A DNA stretch of 64,000 nt from Alviniconcha marisindica (taxonomy: Eukaryota; Mollusca; Gastropoda; Provannidae). A model generated the notes under the pieces. That model ran no database searches. It saw nothing but the letters and a program-made list of their open reading frames with translations, and was not told the DNA's origin. How positions within the stretch are numbered: the stretch's first letter is position 1; each line of letters starts with the position of its first letter. Positions 27,704 to 38,113 of the stretch are shown piece by piece. The position numbers were made by a program, and so were the translations under genes. Location: contig JABMCL010001811.1 of the NCBI GenBank assembly GCA_018857735.1, forward strand, positions 142,501 to 206,500, read 5' to 3'.

Positions 27704-28743
27704 GGCTGATCAACTCTTGTGCAGCTATGATAATCTGTGCTCAAACTTCGACAAAAGAATCACCACTCAGTCTCTATAACTTGATATTTCTAAGGTATTT
27801 GATCTTGTATGGCATAGAGGCCTTGTAAGAGGAAAGCTGTTGAACTGGTTCCAAAATTACCTGACATATCCCACACAGGCAGTAGTTATTAAAGGAGAAA
27901 ACTCTTCAGAAAAGAGAATTCCTGCTGGTGTCCCTCAAGCATCTGTGCTGGGTCCCTTATTGTTTCTAATATTCATTAACGACATCGGGCACAGTATTGA
28001 GTCCATTGTTAAACTATTTGCTGATGACACTAGTATGTCATTAGGCCTCAGGAATCCAGACACTAGAGCTGAAATACTTACGTGTGATCTAGTAAAAATC
28101 AGTGACTGGGCAAAACTCTGGAAAGTAAAATTCAATGAAGAAGGGCAGAACTTGTAAACATTAAACGTGATACAAAACCGATACACCAACTTACATTTGG
28201 GAATGTAGTGTTCGAAGATAAACCACACCACAAACATCTAGGAATCACTCTTCAAAACAATTGCAAGTGGTACGAACATATCAGTAACATTTCTAGTAAA
28301 GTAAATATGCTCATTAATTGCTTGCGACACTTCAAATACAAACCAGGAAGGAAAGCGCAAGCGCAAACAATGTATAAACCTTTTATTCTTCCACTTTTTA
28401 ATTATGCTGATATTATCTGGGATATCTGTACCAATATACAACATAACACTAGAAAACCTTCATCTTGAAGCCATACGAATTATCACTGGTTCTGTCCGGG
28501 GAACAAGCCATCAAAAACTAGTCGGCATTTTGTACTTTAAAAGAAAGAGGTAAAACTAAAAGACACAAACTGATACAGTTCCATAAGATGATAAACAATA
28601 CTTGTCAAGATTATCTCTCAGACATCCTCCCACCCCTTGTTTCAACAACTAATCCACACACAGACGTCGACCGTATGAATGGATCATACCCTACTTCCGA
28701 ACTGAATTATACCGTAACTCTTTCTTCCCTTCTACTACTCTCC
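27704..28743 (+). pseudogene. LINE reverse transcriptase fragment embedded in the minisatellite
   Basis: The plus strand encodes, with frameshifts, a motif A block (LDISKVFDLVWHRGL with a stop just before it, near 27780-27820), LLNWFQNYLTYPTQAVVIKG, AGVPQASVLGPLLFLIFIND near 27925-27985, motif C FADD near 28020, KVKFNEEG, HKHLGITLQNNCKWYEHI near 28230, PLFNYADIIWDIC and a region ending near STT at 28735. It is clearly the same family as the LINE at 6.68 kb. The usually invariant glycine of PQGS is alanine here. It is truncated at both ends: 5' within the palm and 3' before the C-terminal zinc-knuckle region. Confidence 0.85.
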
Positions 28744-29395
28744 TGTGAATATTGCAGTGCCCCAAACAATGGCAGGATTGAAAATTGCAGTGCCCCAAAC
28801 CATGGCTGAATTGTGAATATTGCAGTGCCCCAAACAATGGTAGGATTGAAAATTGCTGTGCCCCAAACCATGGCTGAATTGTGAATATTGCAGTGCCCCA
28901 AACAATGGTAGGATTGAAAATTGTAGTGCCCCAAACCATGGCTGAATTGTGAATATTGCAGTGCCCCAAACCATGGCTAAATTGTGAATATTGCAGGGCC
29001 CCGAACCATGGCTGAATTGTGAATATTGTAGTTCCGCAAAAGCATGATTGAACTAAATATTGTAGTGCCCCAAAACCATGATTGAATTGTGAATATTGCA
29101 GGGCCCCAAACCATGTGAATATTGCAGCGCCCCAAACCATGGCTAAATTGTGAATATTGCCGTGCCCCAAACCATGGCTGAATTGTGAATATTGCAGGGC
29201 CCCAAACCATGGCTAAATTGTGAATATTGCAGGGCCCCAAACCATGGCTGAATTGTGAATATTGCAGGGCCCCAAACCATGTGAATATTGCAGCGCCCCA
29301 AACCATGGCTGACTTAAATATTGCAATGTCCCAAACCAAGACTGAATTAAATATTGCAGTGCCCCAAAGCATGGATGCACGGAGTATTACAGCAC
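28744..29395. repeat. 35-bp minisatellite, middle block (about 18 units)
   Basis: More homogeneous than the left block. Units of CCCCAAACCATGGCTGAATT plus GTGAATATTGCAGTG at an exact 35-bp spacing in places (for example 28981 and 29016). One unit type carries GGGCCCC instead of GTGCCCC. The minus-strand frames across it are artefacts of the repeat. Confidence 0.95.
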
Positions 29396-29742
29396 CTCAA
29401 ATAACCTCAATATCCGCCCCTCCTCGTCACTGTCATCTTTTAAAGCTCAACTTAAAACACACCTCTTCCGCGCCACCTTTCCGTAACATCTACATACCTG
29501 CCTGTACGCCATTTGTCTGGGGCAAGCTGATTGTGTGTTGTAGACAAAGAATGGAGGATAATTCAATGAGGATTTAAAACATGTTTCAGCCTTTGGAACT
29601 CCTTGTATATATGCATTGCACTTGTTCAATGTATTGATTCTTATGATTGTTTCTTTCCATAGTTTGTACTGTGATATTGTACAACGCCGTGAGCTCGTAA
29701 GTTTTTCACTAGCGCTAGAAAAGGGTTATTATTGTTACCATT
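29396..29742 (+). mobile_element. 5'-truncated LINE 3' end inserted in the minisatellite
   Basis: It begins with codons for a typical ORF2 C-terminus (SSSLSSFKAQLKTHLFRATF in the frame near 29420-29482), followed by a 3' UTR and a terminal GTACAACGCCGTGAGCTCG, then ACTAGCGCTAGAAAAGGGTT and ATTATTGTTA. This 3' end is shared in pattern with LINE tails at 40.9, 45.6 and 54.4 kb. The minisatellite resumes immediately after it. Confidence 0.7.
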
Positions 29743-29850
29743 CCTAAATCATGACTGAACTGAATATTGCATTTGCGCACCATTTCGGACGTGGACATGG
29801 CAGTGCCTCAAACCATGACTGACTAAATATTGCAGTGCCCTAAACCATGG
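29743..29850. repeat. 35-bp minisatellite, right remnant
   Basis: Two to three degenerate units (AAATCATGACTGAACTGAAT with ATTGCA; GTGCCTCAAACCATGACTG; GTGCCCTAAACCATGG) after the LINE tail. Confidence 0.75.
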
Positions 29851-32156
29851 CAAAAACCAATCTAGTTCTTCAATCCCTGAACTCCGTTTTCTGCATCGGA
29901 TTATCAAATTCGGACTAACATTTCAGTTAGTGAAAAATGTGGTGGGTTTTGCTGGGACGATAATAGCCTTATCATTGCATTCAAAACTAGTATATTTTTC
30001 TGAAACGAACTTCTTTGTTTTAGCTGCAGCCGGAGCTACAAGTAGAGGGATTCTCCGTTTTATGTTCTTCACATCAAGGCAAATGCATTAACCAGGTACT
30101 GCAATAAAACAGTTTCAATGGAAATGGCATCACGTCCAAAATGTGAGGAATTGTGAAGTGGTTGAAACACTTGTGTTAATAAGACAGTGGTGGGCAAGGG
30201 CAGCCGAATGGAGTGACCACCTGTTGAAAAGGAGAACGTAAAGGTGAGAACAGCGGGAAGGGGCAGCGGGGTGGCGGGGGTCTGGCGGTCGGGGGAGGGG
30301 GCCGGGGAGAGGATGCCGTGTAGCCCGAAGGCATCATGTCTCTCGTCCATCAATGCCTGGACATGAGACTCTCACCGAAAATCGCATCACTAAGTTTGTT
30401 TCTCCCGACCTCTTGTATGAGCAAATCCGGCTGTTCAGTCGTTAAAGGCAATACAATTTATTTACAGCTCATCTGGGAAATAGTATCGTCATCACCGGAC
30501 GTGGTCTTTGAGAGGGACGACAACAAGAAGAAAAATACTCGCCACCTTAGATGCAAATATCAAAAGAGTAATCAGCATCAATTAGGTCAATCTCAAATGT
30601 ATGTAATTCCTATGACTTAGATGATACATTTTGTCTTACAATGCCACATGAAATTTTTAAATTCATGAAAAGTAAGCTTTACGCATCTTTGAAGATGCGA
30701 CCCAATGGAGGGGTTTGAAAGGATGACATCGGGTGCCTTAGCAAACAACAGCAACTGAGTCACAATCTTCAGGCTGAGAACGGACCACGTCTCTACCTCT
30801 ACAAATGGAAACTGTCAGCATTGTTGAACGTCTCTGTGGCATTGGCACACACTGAAACACACGAGCATAATGCCCATTCGCACCCGACTTACCACAACAT
30901 CCGACGAGAAGATTGTCCGGGTGGTACTAGACGAATTGTAAAAAAGACTGAAAACAAAGTTTTGTACTGTCAGTAAGGAGTGTATTGTACAGACTTCTCA
31001 TTGCCGTTTTGTTTTAGACGTTTATAATTATACGTTTACAATTCATTTGCGGGTTGTTTGCACGAGATAGAGAGATGAGTACATAACACTGGAATCGCTC
31101 TTACATTATACTGCACGTTGTCCATTTGCTTGCCAGTCTCGGGTCATACATAAACAGTTTGGACCGATCAGGGTTCATTATTTTGCACGTAATAATTTGC
31201 ATGCGCTGGAAAGATGAGGGACCAATACTACGAAATGTATTTAGCAGAATATTATCTCTTGTGTATTTTATTTCACGCGTCCTCAAGTTTCAATAATCGG
31301 TTGAAGCAGTCAGGCTTAGCAGCACAATAAAAAGCCTTACAGAACAAATCTCTTCGTCTTAACTAGTGTCAAGTGGCTTTTGCGACAATTTTGCCTCAAT
31401 CCCAAGAAAATTGCCAACGGATATTTAGACATAAGGGAAGCTTAGCACTCGCAATCTGAGTGTCTGGTGCGAAGAAAGGATGGCAGATTTAGTGAGGACC
31501 CTGATGCCTGTGGCCAGGTCTCCGTCAGTAACTAACGCTAGCACTCACAGCGACTTCTGACTGCTTCTCGATGGGCAGGATGCAGCGACGCGCCGAAATT
31601 TGGGTCACACAGAGACATGGCGAAGAGCACCATCCGTTATCTTTAACAACGATTTGAAGCGTGTAGACAGTTTTAAAGGGTTCCACTGCCGGCGTACCGT
31701 CTGATGCCTGCCTTGAGTTCTAAACCCAGAATAATGCGTTATTGTCGCGACCAGAGCCGGCGAGTTAACACGTTTAGACTGGGGGCAATGGTTGCGGGCT
31801 GTGCAGAAGATTTGGGAGCTTTACCTGACGGCCATTCAGCTCATGTCGCCAGTCATGCTTGAAAAAAGAGGACCGCGAAGGCGCGAACTGGGACTGACTG
31901 TGGCAAGCTAAATAGAATGCGACAGCATGTAAGTGAACTATCTACATCACCGCATCTGTCCTACATACCAGTAGTGGAGGTCAGGCCTAGAGGTCAAAGC
32001 ATAGCGCGGCGGAAATGATAGAGTGTCTGGAAACTGTTTCTTGTTGGCTGTCCCATGCACTCTGCTTGTTCATCCACTGCCGCTGTCACCGCCATGATGG
32101 ATAGCAAAGGGAGCTCCGGAAAGGCTCCCGGCTGCTTCTCAGTCCTTTAGCTGTAT

Positions 32157-32157
<1 letters not shown>
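29851..32157. other. 2.3 kb without a recognised gene
   Basis: Unique-looking sequence with no known domain, RNA gene or clear repeat. Frames are short and lack recognisable content. Confidence 0.45.

Positions 32158-32218
<61 letters not shown>
32158..32218. repeat. (CA)n microsatellite
   Basis: About 60 bp of uninterrupted CA. A C12-like run and a short CA tract follow at 32378-32409. Confidence 0.95.
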
Positions 32219-32219
<1 letters not shown>

Positions 32220-32680
32220 AAAATAATGATTTTTAGAAATTTAAAAATGACTGAGCAAAACAATTTCTGGACCTTCAAACGTGATACAAAAGATGTAATT
32301 AAGACAAACAATGAAGATCTGGGAGGTATCGCCTCCCACACGTCGTTGCCGCTCTGTGGAGCGCTGCAACCCCCCTCTGCCCCCCCCCCCCTCCCCACAC
32401 ACACACACATTGGATAAGCACATTGTAACTCAGTTTTGATCCAGGGTCAAATATTAAACGTTTGTACGCTCTAAAGTTCCATTTGCGTTCGGTGGTATGT
32501 GTGTCTTGTTACATCCTTATCAAGACGTTCTTTTATATCGGATTTTTGAATAAAATTGTAAAGAGGGCGAAAGATCACACAGCAGCCGGAGCACCGACAC
32601 ACTCCATATGATTCTCATAGATTTTCTTTCTTTCTACGGACAACTCGAGTTGAGCCCTAAGCGCTTTACAATGGCAACTA
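32219..32680. other. No gene; possible LINE-tail relic next to the SINE
   Basis: Mostly unique. The last bases before the SINE (AGCGCTTTACAATGG, near 32659-32673) resemble the GCGCTTTACAAG of the LINE tail at 45.6 kb, so a diverged tail may lie here. Confidence 0.35.
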
Positions 32681-32694
32681 ATGGGGAGCGGGGA

Positions 32695-32754
32695 TAGCTC
32701 GGTGGTTAGAGCGCCCGGCCGGACTCGTGATCGAAAGGTTGCGGGTTCGAGTCC
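32695..32754 (+). promoter_or_regulatory. Internal RNA polymerase III promoter (A and B boxes) of SINE copy A
   Basis: TAGCTCGGTGG (32695-32705) fits the tRNA A-box consensus, and GGTTCGAGTCC (32744-32754) is a perfect B-box. Spacing is about 38 bp, as in tRNA genes. The tRNA 3' acceptor pairing is not conserved, so this is a SINE head rather than a tRNA gene. Confidence 0.75.
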
Positions 32755-32929
32755 CGGCTGAAGCGGCGGGAAAATGTTCCTCCCCAGGGTCAACTTTCTG
32801 TGCTGACTCTCATTTCGGTGTCGGTTCCACCCCCGTGTTACTGCAGCATCACGTAAAACATCCATGTTATCCTGCCAAAGGTGCAGGTGGCAGGTCACAC
32901 ATGTACCCAACGTATGTGGCTTCAAATGA

Positions 32930-32995
32930 TTCCCCGTCCCTAATAAGCCTTATGGTTTCTGTGGACGTAAAGCAACATGTTTACTTACTTACTTT
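32930..32995 (+). mobile_element. ~60-bp hairpin mini-retroposon, copy 3, with 11-bp target-site duplication
   Basis: The 66-bp insert starts TTCCCCGTCCCTAATAAGCC and ends GTTTACTTACTTACTTT. It is flanked by a perfect duplication GCTTCAAATGA (32919-32929 and 32996-33006) inside the SINE body; the intact SINE in other copies lacks it. CGTCC and GGACG form a hairpin stem. The direct repeat and the short-repeat 3' tail are signs of target-primed reverse transcription. Confidence 0.85.
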
Positions 32996-33242
32996 GCTTC
33001 AAATGAAGGGACAGTAAACTGGTGCATGGTTGTATGGTGCATACAGAACTTGCGCCAAGACGGCAGCAGTTTCACAAGGCACCAGATCTGATCAAGTAGC
33101 GCATACAGAACTACCGATGGATTTTAAAAATCGTGCCGTAAAAAGCTAAAGTTACTCATTTAGAATTGCATACGACAAAAGCGCAGTGAGTCTTCTATAG
33201 AGCGGAGAATAGCGCTGTGATCAACAATAAGAACAATAACAG

Positions 33243-33657
33243 TAGCGCTGTTATCTGCTTTCGAGCAGACGCACTACTCTCAGTCTAGCCGTATGCGACT
33301 TTGCATGAGTGACTGTAGCTTTGCACAGCTCGCATTTGAATATCTCGCAAGTGTTACAGCGCTGTTCAGTTGTTGCATGGCTGGTGCCCTTGAGACTGCT
33401 GCCATCTCGGCCCACGTTCTGTGTACGCCATTGAACCATCACTTCATTCGTAGGGTGGTACGTGTGTTTAGGTGTGACCTGCTACCTGCACTTTAGGCAG
33501 AATGACCGGGATCTTTTACGTGTTCTTGCGGTAACACGGGGGTTGAACGGATACCAAAATGAGAGTCGGCACAGAAACTTCTCCCGCCGCGACTCGAACC
33601 CGAGACCTTTCGTCTCGGGTCCGACGCTCTACCACTGAGCTATCCACACTCCCCCAA
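33243..33657 (-). mobile_element. Long tRNA-derived SINE, copy B
   Basis: Read on the minus strand from 33657: the head with GATAGCTCAGTGGTAGAGCG and a B-box GGGTTCGAGTC, the body GGCGGGAGAAGTTTCTGTGC, the central CCCCCGTGTTACCGCAAGAA, GATCCCGGTCATTCTGCC, and a diverged 3' part ending near TAGCGCTA at 33243. It lies tail to tail with copy A, with essentially no spacer. Confidence 0.82.
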
Positions 33658-35283
33658 TTGTAATAGGCATAATGGAGAATCCAGACTACAAGGTGACAAC
33701 CTTAGCACCTACACTTCCGAAAACCTATATGGATCTGGGCATGCTAGAGGCAAGAGACAATCTTGAGCAAACTAACTAATAGGCAAATAATGCAGAAGTG
33801 GCGTACACTAGGAAGATCTGAACTGTTGATGAGCATGAGACGTTACTTGCCAGAGAAATGGCAGGTACAGCACGCCATCGATCTTCCGTAAAGGAACTAG
33901 GCCGCAGGACCGCGAAGACTTAAGCCAGCAGTGGAACTGTTTAAAGAAAAGATTCCACGTAAGTCGATGATTTAAGTATGGACTTTGACTCCTGTTGTGA
34001 CTTTGACTCCATTCCCCTCCAAATACATTAAATGATACAGATAGCTCACACCTTGTGATCTGCGGCAGTGCCCCGCTCATACCTCCTCCGGACTGAGATA
34101 ATACGGCATACAATATTCTCAGGGACAAGATGGACCGCGTGAATTCCCGCCAAGTCCCGAGATCTGAGCTAAGGATTTTTTTTTTAGGAAACACTGCATA
34201 GACTATCACGTGCTATCTTCGTTTAGGCGCTTAAGCGTCTTCAAAATAACGTACAATTACTAAATCTGATGTTGCCCAAGAAACTGCAATCGGCGCACAG
34301 ATGATAAGATTCAGCCATCTTTGTTTCATAGCGTACCCGGCGAAGGAGAGTCCGGCTCAGCTCGAGCCACACCACTTTCAAAGGCGATTACATAATTAGT
34401 TTTGAAGCCCAGCAATCATTGCATTTTAAGGCTTTGGTACGTGCAAGTTACACTGAAATAGTTTTGGATTTTTTTAAAATAATGTTGGTGGAAGCTACAG
34501 AAGTGAGAGACATGTTAGCTCCTGTGCGGTTCTACCTCATTCCTCCCAGCATTATGGCAAAGCTGATTTCCGTACTAAAGCTGGCCACAATAAAGCAAGC
34601 AGACAGATTGATGAGGACTATCATAAAAAGAAAAGGAAAAAAAGGAGAAAAAGAAGAAGAAGAAGAAGAAAAGGATGTTACTGAAGTGATCTCCGTTCCT
34701 ATAGCTTGAGAGGACATCTTTTTTGGCCGGGTCTCTGTGCAGTACTGAATAAACAGTGGTATACATGTTGCGTGCTGACAACGTCTACAGACTGCGTACG
34801 CGTAGCTCCTCCAAAGCCTCCAAAGTTGTCATTAGAGTATTTCAGGGGAAGTAAAAACTGAGAGACTGCAGACACTGGAAGAGAGTGTGTTAGAGACGAG
34901 CAGGAAAGGAAGCGCCATTTCCTCCCAGTGCATTACCAGTGTCGTTTGGCATCAGTGGAGTTGATTCAGTCCGACCGGGTCTTGGACACCTGATTAGGCG
35001 CCTTGCCAGTCCGCTACGGCCTGTGGCGCTGCCGTCCGCCATTGATCTGTGTGAGGGTGACCCAAAGCAAACAACCTGCTGCACGACAACACAGGAAGTG
35101 CCGCCATCGCACTCTCAAAGTTGCGTGTTGCACGTGCCAAGCCTACACTAGCACAGACCGCACAAAACTTGACTGACGTACCAATGCCGCTTTTCAGGAA
35201 GACGGTCTTGTTGATAAGAATCTATAGTCACTATCTAAAGTCCCTGTTACATTAAAAGTAGATAGAAGTAAATAAGGTAGTGA
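33658..35283. other. 1.6 kb without a recognised gene
   Basis: No known domain. The plus frame at 34419-34709 includes a lysine/glutamate-rich end from an (AAG)n patch at 34620-34672 and is not convincing. No dispersed repeat is recognised. Confidence 0.4.
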
Positions 35284-35409
35284 CGCACGCACGCACGCAC
35301 GCACGCAAGCATTCATGCACGCACGCACGCACGCACACACACACACTCTCTCTCTGTGTCTCACACACACATACACACACACAAACAAACGCATGCGCGC
35401 GCGCGCACT
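35284..35409. repeat. (ACGC)n, (CA)n and (GC)n simple repeats
   Basis: GCAC tetranucleotides at about 35284-35335, CA and CT dinucleotides to 35384, and CGCGCGCG at 35396-35406 (alternating purine-pyrimidine, Z-DNA prone). Confidence 0.9.
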
Positions 35410-36254
35410 AAGAGAGCACATTCAGTTCGAGTCGTTTGAAAGCTGTATCGCGAACAGAGACAATACTGTTGCTGTAGCATTTGCAAATTTAGAAAACAGT
35501 CAGCCAAAAGTTGATTTACTCATGTCAATCAATCTGTTGCGTAATGTGTTGCTTGGTTGGTGGTTGTCGACTAGACTGAGGTAAGAAATAAATTAGTTGG
35601 AGGCAAGCCCGGATTAGTCAAAACTATTAAGCAATTCCTAATGGCTAATCAAATGTTGCAATTTATGAAAGCGCTTCAGAAGACGATAGCTTCTATGGAG
35701 ATTCCTGTACAAACAAAAGCACATTTCGTGCACAGCTGAAAATTCATACTAATTTGTGACATAGTGAAAATGCCGGTTCTAGTTCATCAGAACTTGTGGA
35801 CCATAACGGCAATTAATGTGAATGTCAGAACGTCGCTGTCTGGCTGTTCGTTCCTCTAATCACAGGGCAGTCATTTAGAGTTTCTTCGGAGCGGCCAAGA
35901 CCGGAGAAACAAAGTGAGAGAATTTTGGGTGGGGTAGCAATCTTTTGCCGTATCGTTGACCTCTGATATCTTTCGACATTATAGATAGATTTGACGGTTG
36001 ACATCTTTCTTCCATTTCCCCCATTTCCCGAGCTGCTTTCATCTGTGGCTAGCAGTGGAGCGTGGAGCCAGGACATAGACACATGACCTGTCAGTCGAGC
36101 TGCGCGGCCACGTCCTGACACTCCGCCACTTGCGCAACTCCAGTCCTTCAAAGTCGGCGTGGACACCGCAAACAAACAACTGTGTCGTCGGGGGAGGCGA
36201 CAGGACTGGAGTTTAGTTTTCTTCAATGCACCCTTTAATTCGAACACAGACTGA

Positions 36255-36410
36255 TTTGCATAAAGATCCAAACATATAAACGGGTAAAAAGGAAAGCTAA
36301 TTTGATGTGACACTAGAAAACATATACGATTTTTTGGTGTTAGCCGCTTTTTCAAAGCAACAAAACAACAGTTGCACAACAGTTAAACGGATAATAACCG
36401 AAAATTTACT
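36255..36410. mobile_element. Fold-back element, single left arm
   Basis: AAAGATCCAAACATATAAAC, then GGTGTTAGCCGCTTTTTCAA, then GCAACAAAACAACAGTTGCA and CAGTTAAACGGATAAT parallel the left arm of the element at 10.02 kb at about 70% identity by eye. The expected inverted right arm is not found downstream, so this is a solo arm or a decayed copy. Sequence on either side (35410-36254 and 36411-37565) holds nothing I recognise. Confidence 0.6.
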
Positions 36411-37565
36411 TATCATTGTACTTATGATTTGCATTAAGACTGATTTTCCAGTCAGAAAGTATTTAACTTGACCTCTTCACAAAAAAAGTAAGGGACGTTA
36501 AAGGGAACGCGGGCACTTATAACCTCTGACTGAAAGAAAAAGTAGGAAAAAGGAGTGTGCGTGCAGAATGCTGCCTGTGCGTGATACAGTAATATTTGCT
36601 GCATGCTTGACGCTACACTGAGTGTTGTTTGCTGAGTAACTGGTGAAATACCGGAACATTTAGTTAATTAACAATTAAAGTACTTATACAACCCATAATA
36701 TTATCCGGAGAGACTAGTCTAAACCAACATACGCACACACATACACGCAGGCACCCGCACACACGAGTATACAATACAGATTTATTGTCTCTGTGTAGAG
36801 AAATTTGTCTTTCTCGCTTTTCATTTTACGTAAAACATCCAATACATTTTACACTAAAAGATCAACTATTCAATAATGACAACACGAAACTTAATTCACA
36901 ACCAACTGAAAGAAATAACAAACTGGGACTTGAGGCAGAGGAAGGTAAAAGCGCGAAGCAAAAACGATGGCCGGTCTGCTGTTTTGGAAAAAGAAATGCC
37001 CTGAGGTTAGATCTAAAGGCGTCAAAAGAGGGTTTCTGTCATACTTCAAGAACGCTTGCAAATCACTAGCAGGTAAATAGTTCATTTTAAAAGAGTTGCG
37101 GTCTTTACCGTCATGGGAAGACGTGGATGAGTTTAGCGGTGACTAAGTATGCTACATCTGTGTCCAGCGGCCATAGCGGCCTGTGACAGGATGGACAACG
37201 GTGTCCAGTGGTGTGGATGACGTATGGGTTGTGGAAATGATTTGTGTGCACACAGCCGTCTCTCTTGTGTGTCCGCTTGGGACCGTTCTGGACACCCATA
37301 CGTTTTTCTGTCACATGCTGTCACCTTCAAGTCGCTGCTGAAGAAGATGGCTCGCCTTACTTCTCTTTGACACGCTGTGGGAACTAACAAAACCTTTAGC
37401 TCAGTTCAGGAAAATACCCTACGCTCATTGTCCTGTCCTCGATGTTTTTCTTCTTACGCTACCTCCAGTACCCTTATGCGTTATCCATGTCGTCTTGTAT
37501 GAGCCAGAAAATGTTTACCCGACTTACATTTTTAACAGTGTAATGCTACGCGAGTTTCTTTCTAC
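36411..37565. other. No gene recognised
   Basis: Unique-looking sequence with a short ACACACAT-rich patch near 36730-36770. No domain is recognised in any frame. Confidence 0.4.
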
Positions 37566-38113
37566 CAAACATTGGGGAGCGGAGACTGCCCAGTGCTTAG
37601 AGTCATGGACATATATCTACAGGTCCATGGTTAGAGTGCCGGACTCGTGATTGAAAGATCGCGGGTTCGAATCCCTGCAGGAGCGGCGGTAGAACTTTTT
37701 CTCCAGGGTTAACTTTCTGTGCGGTATCTTTTACATGCTACTGCGGTAACACGGGGGATGGAACATCCCCCGTGTTACCGCAGTAGCATGTAAAAGATCC
37801 CGGTCGTTCTGCCAAAAGTGCAGTTGGCAGGTTACAGCTAAATTAACACGCATGCACCTTACGTATGTGGCTTTACAAGATGTGTCATGGTGCATGGCTG
37901 TATGGTGTACACAGAACGCGCCGAGACTGCAGCAGTTTCATGTCACACCAGCCATGCCAGCGCTGTAAGTACACCACTTTGGTGAATATTCAAAAACGCA
38001 CTATATATATAAAAAAAGAAGCTATTCAGTCATGTAGAATCATATGCGAGCGAGTGAGTCTGCTCGAGAGCGGCGAATAGCGCTATATAAAAGCGATCAG
38101 CAACAACAAACAT
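37566..38113 (+). mobile_element. Long tRNA-derived SINE, copy C, rearranged, with probable 7-bp target-site duplication
   Basis: The head and B-box (GGGTTCGAATCC near 37664) are followed by the SINE body, TACGTATGTGGCTTTACAAG, TGGTGCATGGCTGTATGGTG and the 3' end GAATAGCGCTATATAA (38075-38090) with a CAACAACAAAC tail. CAAACAT occurs at both edges (37566-37572 and 38107-38113), a plausible target-site duplication. Two abnormalities: about 25 bases are inserted within the tRNA-like A-box region around 37604-37628, bounded by ATGGAC and GTCCAT; and 37726-37798 forms a perfect 35-bp inverted repeat that replaces normal body sequence. Confidence 0.88.
37726..37798. repeat. Perfect 35-bp inverted repeat with 3-nt loop inside a SINE
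   Basis: The left arm 37726-37760 (ending GGTAACACGGGGGATG) is the exact reverse complement of 37764-37798 (starting CATCCCCCGTGTTACC). The loop is GAA (37761-37763). In the other SINE copies only the right-arm sequence exists; the left arm is an inverted copy of it. Confidence 0.95.

Larger units (their letters stand above)
32681..33242 (+). mobile_element. Long tRNA-derived SINE, copy A (with nested mini-retroposon)
   Basis: The head GGGGAGCGGGGATAGCTCGG carries pol III A- and B-boxes and resembles a tRNA, followed by the body AGCGGCGGGAAAATG and CAGGGTCAACTTTCTGTGC, a central segment with CCCCCGTGTTACTGCAGCA and CAAAGGTGCAGGTGGCAGG, then CGTATGTGGC. A foreign 66-bp insert splits it at 32930-32995. 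The 3' part continues TGGTGCATGGTTGTATGGTG and ends AGCGGAGAATAGCGCTGTGA with a CAACAATAAGAACAATAAC tail. It shares this structure with copies at 33.24-33.66 (minus), 37.57-38.11 and 44.64-45.12 kb (minus). Without the insert it is about 485 bp, long for a SINE. Confidence 0.88.

Noticed and set aside
28691..29372. Repetitive minus-strand frames with a WGTAIF-type repeat, resembling a structural protein
   Set aside because: The 35-bp minisatellite read in frame. There is no start context, and the array is interrupted by LINE pieces.
32695..32760. tRNA gene
   Set aside because: A and B boxes are present but the acceptor and anticodon arms do not pair as a tRNA, and the same sequence recurs as the head of four further dispersed elements: it is a SINE.
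35825..36379. 184-codon minus-strand frame
   Set aside because: It begins with TTG rather than ATG and overlaps a fold-back element arm. No domain.
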